Translations under genes and position numbers: made by a program
The notes under the pieces: model-generated
Seen by the model: the letters and a program-made list of their open reading frames with translations, nothing else
Database searches by the model: none
Told to the model about the DNA's origin: nothing
DNA from: Pseudomonadota bacterium
Lineage (GTDB): Bacteria; Pseudomonadota; Gammaproteobacteria; Burkholderiales; Burkholderiaceae_C
Reading direction: 5' to 3'
Assembly: GCA_018242005.1 (NCBI GenBank)
Contig: JAFECU010000255.1
Coordinates: 1-36,654 of the forward strand
DNA: 36,654 nt
Shown: positions 7,930 through 15,184 of the stretch, piece by piece
How the letters are laid out: each line of letters starts with the position of its first letter
How positions within the stretch are numbered: position 1 is the first letter of the stretch

Positions 7930-8621
7930 GCCGGCGCCTCCAGGCCCAGCAGCACGCCTTCGAGCAGGTCCCTGGCCTGGGTGAAGTCGGTGAATGGCGC
8001 GTGGGAGATGCCATGCTGCTCGCAGTGCGCGATGAGCTTGTACTTGGCGAGCACAAAGTCGGCCCGGCCCGAGACACAGAAGTCCGAGGTGCTGTCGCCC
8101 ACGTAGAGCACGCGCCCGGTCGGGCCCTGGGCCTCTGCCAGGCGCTCGCATTTGCAGTTGCCGCTGGCGCGCTCGCAACGTGGGCTGGCCCAGGGGAAGT
8201 CCAGGCGCCAGCTGCGCTCGCCGGTGTGCGCCAGGCGGTTGGCAACCACGGGCAGGTGGCCCAGACCGTGGCGGCGCAGCACATGGCGTATGCAGTAGTC
8301 CAGCCCGTCGCTGACCACCTGGACCTGCACGCCATGCTCCTGCGCCAGCTGCACGAAGCCCGCGAAACCAGGGTCGATGGCGATCTCGTCCAAATGTGCC
8401 TGCAGCTCGGCTTCGCTCATGTCCAGCAGCGCCACCTGGCCCTTCATGCATTCGCGCGAGCCGATCTCGCCGCGCTCCCACGCGTCTTCGAGCTCCCGCC
8501 AACCGGGCTGGCCGAAGCGGGTGAGCAGGGTGTCGGTCACGTCCAGCAGGCTGATGGTGCCATCGAAGTCGCTCTGTATGGTCCAGCCGCTTGCGTCCAG
8601 GAAAGTGATGCGTTTATTCAT
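7926..8621 (-). CDS. HAD-IB phosphatase (MtnX/PHOSPHO1-like)
   Basis: A 231-residue HAD-superfamily phosphatase. Motif I is SDFDGT (D18 nucleophile, D20 acid/base), motif II is VSDGLDY (S102) and motif IV is YVGDSTSD (171-178). A helical cap between motifs I and II fits subclass IB, which includes phosphoserine phosphatase, MtnX and the PHOSPHO1 phosphocholine/phosphoethanolamine phosphatases. A cysteine cluster, C147, C154 and C156 around K155, sits where MtnX and PHOSPHO1 relatives carry a Cys/Lys substrate-loop motif. That makes a small phospho-alcohol or phospho-keto substrate more likely than serine phosphate. It overlaps both neighbours by a few bases. The precise substrate cannot be read. 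Confidence 0.78.
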   Translation of the reverse strand: MNKRITFLDASGWTIQSDFDGTISLLDVTDTLLTRFGQPGWRELEDAWERGEIGSRECMKGQVALLDMSEAELQAHLDEIAIDPGFAGFVQLAQEHGVQVQVVSDGLDYCIRHVLRRHGLGHLPVVANRLAHTGERSWRLDFPWASPRCERASGNCKCERLAEAQGPTGRVLYVGDSTSDFCVSGRADFVLAKYKLIAHCEQHGISHAPFTDFTQARDLLEGVLLGLEAPA

Positions 8622-9537
8622 GGAAAGTCACCCTCACGTTCTGCCCCACGCGCGCGCCCTGCGGCACCTCGTCGAAGGCCAGCAGGCAGTCCACCACGCG
8701 CACGGGGCCGCGCAGCGCGTCGTCCTGCAGCCGGGCCTGGCCATACACGGGGCTGATGCGGAGCACCCTGGCATCCGGCAGGGCCTGCTGCGCACCGCCG
8801 GCGTCGCTGTCAGCGACAACGCTGGCGCGCATGCCCACGCGCACGGCGTTGACAAAGCTTTCGTTGAGCTCGGCGCGCACGAGCAGCGGCCGCGCCGGCA
8901 GCAGCACCACGGCGGTAGCGCCGCTGCTCACGGCCGTGCCCGGCTGCGCCGCCACGCGCACGGCCACGCCGGCCTCGGGCGCGCGCAACTCCAGACGGCG
9001 CTGCTGCGTCTGCTGCTGTTGCAGCTTGGCCTGGGACACACGCACCTCGGACTGGGCCAGATCGGCCTCGGCCTGGGCGTCCTGAAGGGCCTGCGCGGCC
9101 TCGTCCCGGTTCTGGGGGTCGGCCGCGCCCTCGCGCACCGCGGCCTGCCAGCGGTCAAGCGCCCGGCGCAGCGCGGGCAGGCGCGCCGCCTTGGCCTTGG
9201 CTCGGGCCTGGGCCAGCTGCAGCTCGGAGCGCGCCACGGCCTGCTCGGCCTGCAGGTCGTCGCCCACCAGGCGCAAGAGCGGCTGCCCCTTGTTCACCTG
9301 CTGCCCTTCCTTGACCAGGACCTGCTGAACCACGCCGGACGTGGCCGGGGCCAGTTCCAGCAGGCCACCCTCAACCTCGACCTTGCCGCGCGCCACGGCG
9401 ACGGGGGTCCTGTGCTGCGCCGCGGCGGCGGGAGTCTGTACCTGTGCATGCGCGTCGCGCTGCGGCGAGCAGCCGGCCAGGGCCACGCCCAGCAGCAGCG
9501 CCGCGGCCAGGGACAGGAGTTGCGTTTTGTGCTTCAT
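8614..9537 (-). CDS. HlyD-type membrane-fusion lipoprotein
   Basis: A 307-residue periplasmic adaptor. The N-terminus is a lipoprotein signal with lipobox LAGC and acylated C23. It is followed by a biotinyl/lipoyl half-motif (SGVVQQVLVKEGQQVNKGQPL), a long glutamine- and alanine-rich coiled-coil hairpin from about residue 98 to 185, then the second half-motif and a beta-barrel segment. This is the MacA/DevB-type layout linking an inner-membrane ABC permease to an outer-membrane channel. It lies directly upstream (transcriptionally) of the phosphatase and directly downstream of its ATPase, with an ATGA junction. The hairpin is shorter than in some RND adaptors. Family is clear; cargo is not. 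Confidence 0.85.
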   Translation of the reverse strand: MKHKTQLLSLAAALLLGVALAGCSPQRDAHAQVQTPAAAAQHRTPVAVARGKVEVEGGLLELAPATSGVVQQVLVKEGQQVNKGQPLLRLVGDDLQAEQAVARSELQLAQARAKAKAARLPALRRALDRWQAAVREGAADPQNRDEAAQALQDAQAEADLAQSEVRVSQAKLQQQQTQQRRLELRAPEAGVAVRVAAQPGTAVSSGATAVVLLPARPLLVRAELNESFVNAVRVGMRASVVADSDAGGAQQALPDARVLRISPVYGQARLQDDALRGPVRVVDCLLAFDEVPQGARVGQNVRVTFHE

Positions 9538-10268
9538 TCTTGGTTGACCGTGTTGGGGCGCCAGTCGTTGCGGATGGCACCGTCCTCCATGCCCAGCACG
9601 CGGTCGGCATGGCGCACCAGGCGCGGGTCGTGGCTGACGCACAGCACCGTCGTGCCATGCGCGCGCGCCGCGCGGTGCAGGATGTCGATCACGCGCTGGC
9701 CGCTCTCGGCGTCCAGCGCGCTCGTGGGCTCGTCGGCGAACAGCAGCTGCGGCTCCTTGGCCATGGCGCGGGCAATGGCCACGCGCTGGCGCTCGCCGCC
9801 GGAGAGCTCGGCTGGGCGCATGTGGCTGCGGTGGCTCATGTCCACCTCGTCGAGTGCTCGCTCGGCGCGGTGCAGGCTCTCGGCATTCTTGAGCCCCATA
9901 TAGCCCAGCGGCAGCTGCACCTGCTCCAGCGCCGTGAGCGCGGGAAACAGATTGAAGCCCTGGAACACGAAGCCCGTGTGGCGCAGGCGGAAATGCTCCA
10001 GCGCGCGTGCGCCCATGGCGCCCAGGTCTTCGCCCAGGGCCATGGCCTGGCCCTCGTCGGGGTGCTGCAGGCCCGACAGCAGCGACAAGAGCGTGCTCTT
10101 GCCACAGCCCGAGGGGCCGGAGATCAGGCTCAGCTCGCCCGGGTACAGCGCAATCGACAGGCCCTGCAGCACTTGCACGCGCACATGGCCCGACAGAAAG
10201 GACTTGGAGAGGCGCACGGCCTGCAGGCTGGGCTGGCCGAGGGGGGTGTCGGGCATGCGCGCGGTCAT
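9534..10268 (-). CDS. ABC transporter ATPase (MacB/LolD/DevA-like)
   Basis: A 244-residue nucleotide-binding protein with Walker A GPSGCGKST (51-59), a Q-loop in FVFQGFNLFPALTA (about 100-113), signature LSGGERQR (155-162) and Walker B LLFADEPTSALD (175-186), followed by the H-loop SHD. The FQxFNLxPxLTA Q-loop and overall length are those of the LolD/MacB/DevA group, whose permeases work as mechanotransmitters rather than classic substrate channels. The ATG at 10268 lies 5 bp after the stop of the permease gene and the stop overlaps the adaptor gene start, so ATPase and permease should be made in balanced amounts. Confidence 0.92.
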   Translation of the reverse strand: MTARMPDTPLGQPSLQAVRLSKSFLSGHVRVQVLQGLSIALYPGELSLISGPSGCGKSTLLSLLSGLQHPDEGQAMALGEDLGAMGARALEHFRLRHTGFVFQGFNLFPALTALEQVQLPLGYMGLKNAESLHRAERALDEVDMSHRSHMRPAELSGGERQRVAIARAMAKEPQLLFADEPTSALDAESGQRVIDILHRAARAHGTTVLCVSHDPRLVRHADRVLGMEDGAIRNDWRPNTVNQE

Positions 10269-10273
10269 GGCAT

Positions 10274-11419
10274 TCAACGCAGCAGGGCCGCCGGATCGGC
10301 GCGCAGCACACCGCGCACCGCGCCCAGGCCCGACAGCAGCGACAACACCGCCACCAGCACGCCGCAGGCCGCCACGGCGGCAACATTCAAGGACACGGGG
10401 ACGCGGTAGACCGCGGCCAGGCCCAGCAGGGCGGCGCTGGCCAGGGCCGCGAGCACAAAGCCCGACAGGCCGATCCAGAAGGACTGTTCGACCACCACGC
10501 GCCCCAGGGCCGCTCGGCTCACGCCCAGGGCGTTGAGCGTGGCGTATTCGCGCGCCGAGCCCACGACCACGGTGCGCAGCGACTGACTGGTGACCACGGC
10601 GCCGACGATGCACACCACAATGGCCATGAACAGCACGCCCGCGCCGGCGCCCGTGTCCAGCATCCAGTAGAGCTGAGAGCGGTGGGCGAAGTCGCGCGCC
10701 GTCCATACCTCATAGGGGCCGAAGGCGCTGTGCTGCGGCTCCTGCAGGCGCTGGCGTACCACCTGGGGATCGACGCCGGCGCGCACGGCAGCCACGAAAT
10801 AGGTGGGACCCGACTGGGCGGCGGCGCCCGCGATCTCGCGCGCCGTCTCCAGCGAGGCCAGCACATTGGCCCCGCCCAGGCCGCGCAGGCCGTCCACCAC
10901 GGCCACCACCTGCACGCGATGGCCGTTGATCCAGGCCTGGCCACCCTCGCGCGCGCCCAGGCTGGACAGGTCGGCTCTATCCACGATCACGGCGCCGGGC
11001 TCGCGCAGGCGTTCGCGCTGCCAGCCGCTCAGGGCGTGGGAGAACATCAGGGCGCCGGCGCCCGTGCGTATGCCCGAGAGGTAGATGGACACGCCGCCGC
11101 CGCCCACATCCGCGGCCGAGGTGCGCCAGTCGCCGTCCACCCACTGATAGGGCTCGACGGCCGTGATGTCAGGGTCCATGCGCAGGCGCATCTCGACATC
11201 GGCGCCGATGCCGCGGCCGAAGTTCACGCTCTGCGTGCCCGGAAAACCGATCCACAGATCGGCGCCCGAGGCCGTGACGTACAGCGCCGCGGCGCCAAAG
11301 ATGCCCAGCACCAGCGCCGCCTGCATGGCCAGCAGCACGCCCGAGAAGCCCACGGCGAAGACGCTGGGCACGAAGCGGCGCCATTCGTAGACCAGGGTCT
11401 TGCGCGCCAGCGCGATCAC
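10274..11419 (-). CDS. FtsX/MacB/DevC-like ABC permease
   Basis: A 381-residue inner-membrane protein. A first membrane helix at about 19-48 is followed by a periplasmic domain of some 200 residues. Three closely spaced helices follow, at about 256-284, 311-336 and 342-368, ending in the FtsX-type tail (VRGVLRADPAALLR). This topology, one helix, a large periplasmic domain and three helices, is diagnostic of the FtsX-like permease family used by MacAB, LolCDE and cyanobacterial DevBCA. The permease and ATPase are on separate chains, as in DevCA rather than MacB. DevBCA-type systems export glycolipids and MacAB-type systems export peptides, lipopeptides and macrolides. The stop of the outer-membrane factor gene overlaps this start. 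Confidence 0.87.
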   Translation of the reverse strand: MIALARKTLVYEWRRFVPSVFAVGFSGVLLAMQAALVLGIFGAAALYVTASGADLWIGFPGTQSVNFGRGIGADVEMRLRMDPDITAVEPYQWVDGDWRTSAADVGGGGVSIYLSGIRTGAGALMFSHALSGWQRERLREPGAVIVDRADLSSLGAREGGQAWINGHRVQVVAVVDGLRGLGGANVLASLETAREIAGAAAQSGPTYFVAAVRAGVDPQVVRQRLQEPQHSAFGPYEVWTARDFAHRSQLYWMLDTGAGAGVLFMAIVVCIVGAVVTSQSLRTVVVGSAREYATLNALGVSRAALGRVVVEQSFWIGLSGFVLAALASAALLGLAAVYRVPVSLNVAAVAACGVLVAVLSLLSGLGAVRGVLRADPAALLR

Positions 11420-12924
11420 GATGCGCCTCCCGTCGTTGGCGCAGCCAGCTCGGGGGCCAGCGGCGCGCCGCCCAGCGCCTTGTAGAGCGACACATAGGCC
11501 AGGGCCCGTGCCGCACGCGCCGTGGCGACCTCACCCTGCGCGCGCAGCAGCGCGCGCTGATCGGACAGGGCCGACCAGTCGCTGCCCAGGCCCAGGCGCT
11601 GGCGCACGGCCTGGGCCGCGCCGCGCTGGCGCAGCTGATCCTGCGCGCCGGCCAGGGCCTGCTCGCGCGCCCGCTGAGCCATGAGCGCGGCCAGTGATCC
11701 CTCGACCTCGGCCAACCCCTCCAGGATGCTCTGGCGGTAGGCCAGGATGGCGCCCTGCAGCGCCTCTTCGCCGGCGTCGGCCTGGGCACGGCGGCGCCCC
11801 CAGTCGAACAGCGGCACGTCGATCAGCGGGCCCAGCAGCGGCAGGTCGTTGGAGCGGGCGCGGTAGTTCTGCGTCAGGTTGTACGAGTACAGCAGCGAGC
11901 CCGCGAGCTGAAAGCGCGGGTACAGGGCCGCGCGTGCCAGGCCGGCCTCGGCCGCGCGCTGCTCCACCTGGGCCTCGGCCAGCCGGATATCGGGGCGCGA
12001 GCGCAGCAGCTGCGCCGGCAAATCGCCCAGGGCCAGGCCATCGAGCTCGGGCAGGGTGGCTGCCGCATCGTCCTGCAGCCAGGCGGGGTCGGGCCGGTCG
12101 CGCCCCAGCAGCAGCGCCAGCCCATGGGCGGCGCGCGCCTGGGCCTCGGTGAGCTGCGCGGCCGCGGCGGCGCTGGTCTGCGCCTGGGCCTGCAGTTGGC
12201 GCAGCTCGTCCTGCGAGCCCAGGCGCTGCTCGCGGCGCACCTCGGCCAGCTGCTGCGCGCGCGCGTCCAGGCGCGCCAGGTCGGCCAGCAGTGCGCGCTG
12301 GCGCTGGGCCAGGCGGATATCGAGATAGCGGTGCACCACGTCGGCCACCAGGGCCACGCGCGCGGCCTGCAGGCGCGCGCCGGCATCGAGCAGGTCGGCG
12401 CGGGCGGCGCGCGCGCCGGACTCGGAGGCGCCGAACAGGCCCAGATCCCAGACCATGTCGATGCTGGCCTGGAAAAATGAATCGATGGCCGCAATGTCCT
12501 GCAGCGTGCGCACGCTGGCCGTGACCACGGGCCGATAGGCACTGGCGGCCGTGGCCGACAGCAGGCGCTGGCGCCGCAGCCGCGTCACGGCCTGGGCGAC
12601 GTCAAGGTTGTGCGCCAGAGCCTCGTCCACCAGGGCATCGAGGCGCGCGTCGCCCCAGGGCTTCCACCAGGCACGCATGTCCACGGGCGCGGCGCCAGGA
12701 GTCACCGGGGGCGCGGGCTGGGTCCATTGCGCGGGCGTGGAGCGGTCGAGTTTGACCTCCACGGGCGCTGCGCAGCCCGCCAGCCACAGGGCCGCGCCCA
12801 GGCATGCCAGGGGTGCGGTGGCGATAGATTTCACGCGGAAGTGGTGCAAGTCAGGGCGGCGCATGCGGGTGCCGCTCTTGGCGCTGCGCCACTGCGGCTC
12901 GGGAAAGAGACGGAAAGCGGACAT
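11416..12924 (-). CDS. NodT-type outer-membrane efflux lipoprotein
   Basis: A 502-residue outer-membrane factor (TolC/OprM family). A lipoprotein signal ends in lipobox LAGC (WLAGCAAP). Two related halves follow, with long alanine/glutamine-rich helices and the characteristic PLLGPLIDVPLFDWGRR strand near the middle of the second half. It forms the trimeric exit duct for the exporter encoded by the next three genes. ATG 12924 is preferred because GAAGG lies about 7 bases upstream, although it gives an unusually long 47-residue leader; an ATG at 12864 gives a more normal signal peptide but has no good ribosome site. This is the first gene of the nine-gene chain and faces the divergent regulator gene. 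Confidence 0.86.
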   Translation of the reverse strand: MSAFRLFPEPQWRSAKSGTRMRRPDLHHFRVKSIATAPLACLGAALWLAGCAAPVEVKLDRSTPAQWTQPAPPVTPGAAPVDMRAWWKPWGDARLDALVDEALAHNLDVAQAVTRLRRQRLLSATAASAYRPVVTASVRTLQDIAAIDSFFQASIDMVWDLGLFGASESGARAARADLLDAGARLQAARVALVADVVHRYLDIRLAQRQRALLADLARLDARAQQLAEVRREQRLGSQDELRQLQAQAQTSAAAAAQLTEAQARAAHGLALLLGRDRPDPAWLQDDAAATLPELDGLALGDLPAQLLRSRPDIRLAEAQVEQRAAEAGLARAALYPRFQLAGSLLYSYNLTQNYRARSNDLPLLGPLIDVPLFDWGRRRAQADAGEEALQGAILAYRQSILEGLAEVEGSLAALMAQRAREQALAGAQDQLRQRGAAQAVRQRLGLGSDWSALSDQRALLRAQGEVATARAARALAYVSLYKALGGAPLAPELAAPTTGGAS

Positions 12925-12977
12925 GGGTCGCCTTCGAAGCAGGCTATTGCAACGCCCCAAGGTGGCGCATCGGTGCA

Positions 12978-13020
12978 CGCAATGTGGAGAATGTATGGAG
13001 GCCCGCGCCAAGTCCATAAT
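12978..13020 (+). promoter_or_regulatory. Candidate response-regulator operator and promoter in divergent gap
   Basis: In the 149-bp gap between the divergent exporter chain and regulator gene, TGGAG occurs twice in tandem 11 bp apart (12985-12989 and 12996-13000), each preceded by AATGT. OmpR-class regulators typically bind such one-turn tandem repeats. On the other strand this reads CTCCA-N6-CTCCA within ATTCTCCACATTG, reminiscent of the BaeR box. A -10-like CATAAT lies at 13015-13020 with no good -35, and the repeats sit where an activator would cover the -35. Read by eye only. Confidence 0.4.
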
Positions 13021-13073
13021 TTCCGTCGGCGCGGCCGTCCGGTCGCGCACTCTTTTGACGCAGTTCCCCCAGC

Positions 13074-13796
13074 ATGTCCGCATCCGCCCCCAGCGCCGCA
13101 ACTCCGCTCGTGCTCGTCGTCGAGGACGAGCCGGCCATTGCCAGCATTCTCTGCGCCTACCTGGAGCGCGAGGGCCTGCGCGCGCGCACCGCGGCCGATG
13201 GAAACCAGGCCTTGCAGCTGTTTCGCCAGCTGCGCCCGGACCTGGTGCTGCTGGACATCCACCTGCCCGAGGTGGACGGCATCGACGTTCTGCGCACGAT
13301 TCGCGACGAGGGCCAGACGCCGGTGATCATGGTCACGGCGCTGGCCGACGATATGGACAAGCTGCTGGCGCTGCGCCTGGGCGCGGACGACTATGTGGTC
13401 AAGCCCTTCAACCCGCCCGAGGTGGTGCCGCGCGTGCGCGCCGTGCTGCGGCGCACGCAGCTGAGAGCCCACAGTGCGCCCGCACCGATACGCGTGGGCG
13501 CCATAGAGATCGACGCCAGCGCCCACAGCGCCTGCGTCTACGACGGCGAAGGCCTGGCGCAGGCGCTGCCGCTGACGCTGACCGAATTTCGCCTGCTCAG
13601 TTGCCTGGCGGCGCAGCCACGGCGCTGCTTCTCGCGCGGCTATCTGATCGAGCAATGCCTGCCCGAGAGCGAGGCCCTGGAGCGCGTCATCGACTCGCAC
13701 ATGTCCAAGCTGCGGCGCAAGCTGCAGTTGGCCGGGCAGGACGGCTTGATAGAAACCGTGCGCGGCATTGGTTACCGGCTATGGCCCGCCGCCTGA
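13074..13796 (+). CDS. OmpR/PhoB-family response regulator
   Basis: A 240-residue two-domain regulator. The receiver domain has the acidic pair E17/D18, the phospho-acceptor D61 in LLDIHLPEVDG, the switch threonine in MVTALAD and the lysine in YVVKPF. The C-terminal winged helix (about 140-236) includes LTLTEFRLL, the recognition helix ERVIDSHMSKLRRKL and the wing IETVRGIGYRL. It resembles BaeR/AdeR-type regulators that control efflux operons. ATG 13074 begins the usual short leader before the first beta strand. It overlaps the kinase gene by 16 bp and is divergent from the exporter operon, the natural target by position. Confidence 0.93.
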   Translation: MSASAPSAATPLVLVVEDEPAIASILCAYLEREGLRARTAADGNQALQLFRQLRPDLVLLDIHLPEVDGIDVLRTIRDEGQTPVIMVTALADDMDKLLALRLGADDYVVKPFNPPEVVPRVRAVLRRTQLRAHSAPAPIRVGAIEIDASAHSACVYDGEGLAQALPLTLTEFRLLSCLAAQPRRCFSRGYLIEQCLPESEALERVIDSHMSKLRRKLQLAGQDGLIETVRGIGYRLWPAA

Positions 13797-14959
13797 ACCA
13801 CACCATCGATCGCATCTGGGTGCGCTTCGGCCTGTGGATCGCCGCGACGTCGCTGTGCTCCATCGCACTCATGGCGGCGTCCATGTTGCTGTTTTCCGAG
13901 CTGCGGTACCGCGACTTCTACAACGGCCTGCCCCTGGCCATTCGGGAAGAACTCGACGAGCTGCGCGCCAACGCCCAGGACAACAGCCCGCGCGTGCGCC
14001 AGATCTACAGCCAGTACGGCAATGATGACCTGCTGTTCGGCGAACGCTGGCCGCTTGGCATAGGCCTGGCGCTGTGCCTGCCCTTCGGCCTGGCCGTGGG
14101 CTTTTGGGTGTCGCGGCGCATCACGCGGCCGCTGACCTCCATGGTCGAGGCGGCGCAGCGCGTGGGCGAGGGCGACTACAGCGCGCGGGCCCTGGCGGGC
14201 AAGACGCATGGGGAGATGATCGAGATGATTGGCGCGTTCAATCACATGATCGACTCCGTGCAGGCGCTGGAGGAAGAGCGCCGCGCCACGGCGGCCTCGA
14301 TCTCGCATGAGCTGCGCACACCGCTGGCCGTGCTGCAGGCGCGGCTGAGCGCGCTGTGTGACGGCGTGATTGCGGCCGATGCGCATGAATTCCAGACCCT
14401 GCTGGCCCAGGTGGAGCACCTGGGGCGCATGGTGGCGGACCTGCACACGCTGTCCATGGCCGACGCGGGGCAGTTGTCGCTGCACCTGCAGCGCCTGGAC
14501 CTGAACGCGCTGGCCGCCGAAACCGTGGAACAGCTGCGCCCGCAGCTACAGAAAAGCGGCATGGCCGTGGATCTGCGGCTGCCGCTGGAAGAGGGGCTGG
14601 CCGACATCCGCGCCGACCGCGACCGCATGCGCCAGATCATCTCGAATCTCGTGGGCAACGCCATACGCCACGCGGCGCAGGGCGGCTGGCTGGGCCTGGA
14701 GATTCGCGCCGAGGCGTCGGATGACGGGCGCACCTGGGTCTTGCTGTGCATCAGCGACGCCGGCCCTGGCCTGCCCGACGAGGTGCGCAGGCAGCCGTTC
14801 CAGCGCTTTGCCCAGGCCCCGGGCAAGCGGCGACGAGAGGGTTCGGGCCTGGGCCTGTCCATCGTGCGCGCCCTCACCGAGGCGCAGGGTGGTACGGTAC
14901 GATTCGACACCTCCGAGCGCGGCGGCACGCGCTTCACGCTGCGCTTTGCCCAGGCATAG
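13781..14959 (+). CDS. Sensor histidine kinase
   Basis: A 392-residue inner-membrane kinase: first membrane helix at about 16-39, a small periplasmic loop of roughly 50 residues, second helix at about 91-110, a HAMP linker (111-163), the dimerisation domain with H176 in SISHELRTPL, and an ATPase domain with N box ISNLVGNAIRHA, DAGPGL and GSGLGLSIV. The short sensor loop suggests detection at or within the membrane rather than of a soluble ligand by a folded periplasmic domain. The start overlaps the response regulator stop by 16 bp, so the pair is co-translated. It most resembles BaeS-type kinases that answer envelope stress. Confidence 0.92.
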   Translation: MARRLNHTIDRIWVRFGLWIAATSLCSIALMAASMLLFSELRYRDFYNGLPLAIREELDELRANAQDNSPRVRQIYSQYGNDDLLFGERWPLGIGLALCLPFGLAVGFWVSRRITRPLTSMVEAAQRVGEGDYSARALAGKTHGEMIEMIGAFNHMIDSVQALEEERRATAASISHELRTPLAVLQARLSALCDGVIAADAHEFQTLLAQVEHLGRMVADLHTLSMADAGQLSLHLQRLDLNALAAETVEQLRPQLQKSGMAVDLRLPLEEGLADIRADRDRMRQIISNLVGNAIRHAAQGGWLGLEIRAEASDDGRTWVLLCISDAGPGLPDEVRRQPFQRFAQAPGKRRREGSGLGLSIVRALTEAQGGTVRFDTSERGGTRFTLRFAQA

Positions 14960-15029
14960 AGGTCTGCCGCAACGACAATGCACTCGGCAGCTTGGCTCAA
15001 GTGGCGATTTCCGTTGAAGAGCCCCGCTT

Positions 15030-15057
15030 CGTCATTCGCGCGACAGCGGGGATGACG
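15030..15057. repeat. 28-bp palindrome, copy 2
   Basis: Second copy of the palindrome at 4931-4958. The right arm (15046-15057) is identical; the left arm has two changes and the 4-base loop differs. It lies downstream of the kinase gene in a 225-bp gap before the porin gene. That gap otherwise holds a CTGCCG/CGGCAG inverted repeat (14964-14969, 14985-14990) without a U-tract, and a T-rich stretch with TTGACT at 15122-15127. Confidence 0.65.
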
Positions 15058-15184
15058 GCCTCAGCGTTCATCGCGTGCCGTGGGAAGACGAATCAGTAGG
15101 TATCGCTGCCCGGGCCTTTTTTTGACTGTCACAAAGTTCTGGCACTGTTGCGGCCGCGCGCCGCCGCGCCGCCCCGAAATTTTC

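Noticed and set aside
14964-14990. CTGCCG/CGGCAG inverted repeat just after the sensor kinase gene, considered as a terminator.
   Set aside because: The loop is long and no U-tract follows, so the factor-independent mechanism is not supported.
15122-15149. TTGACT box considered as -35 of the porin gene promoter.
   Set aside because: No acceptable -10 hexamer lies 16-18 bp downstream; the site is noted only in the gap description.
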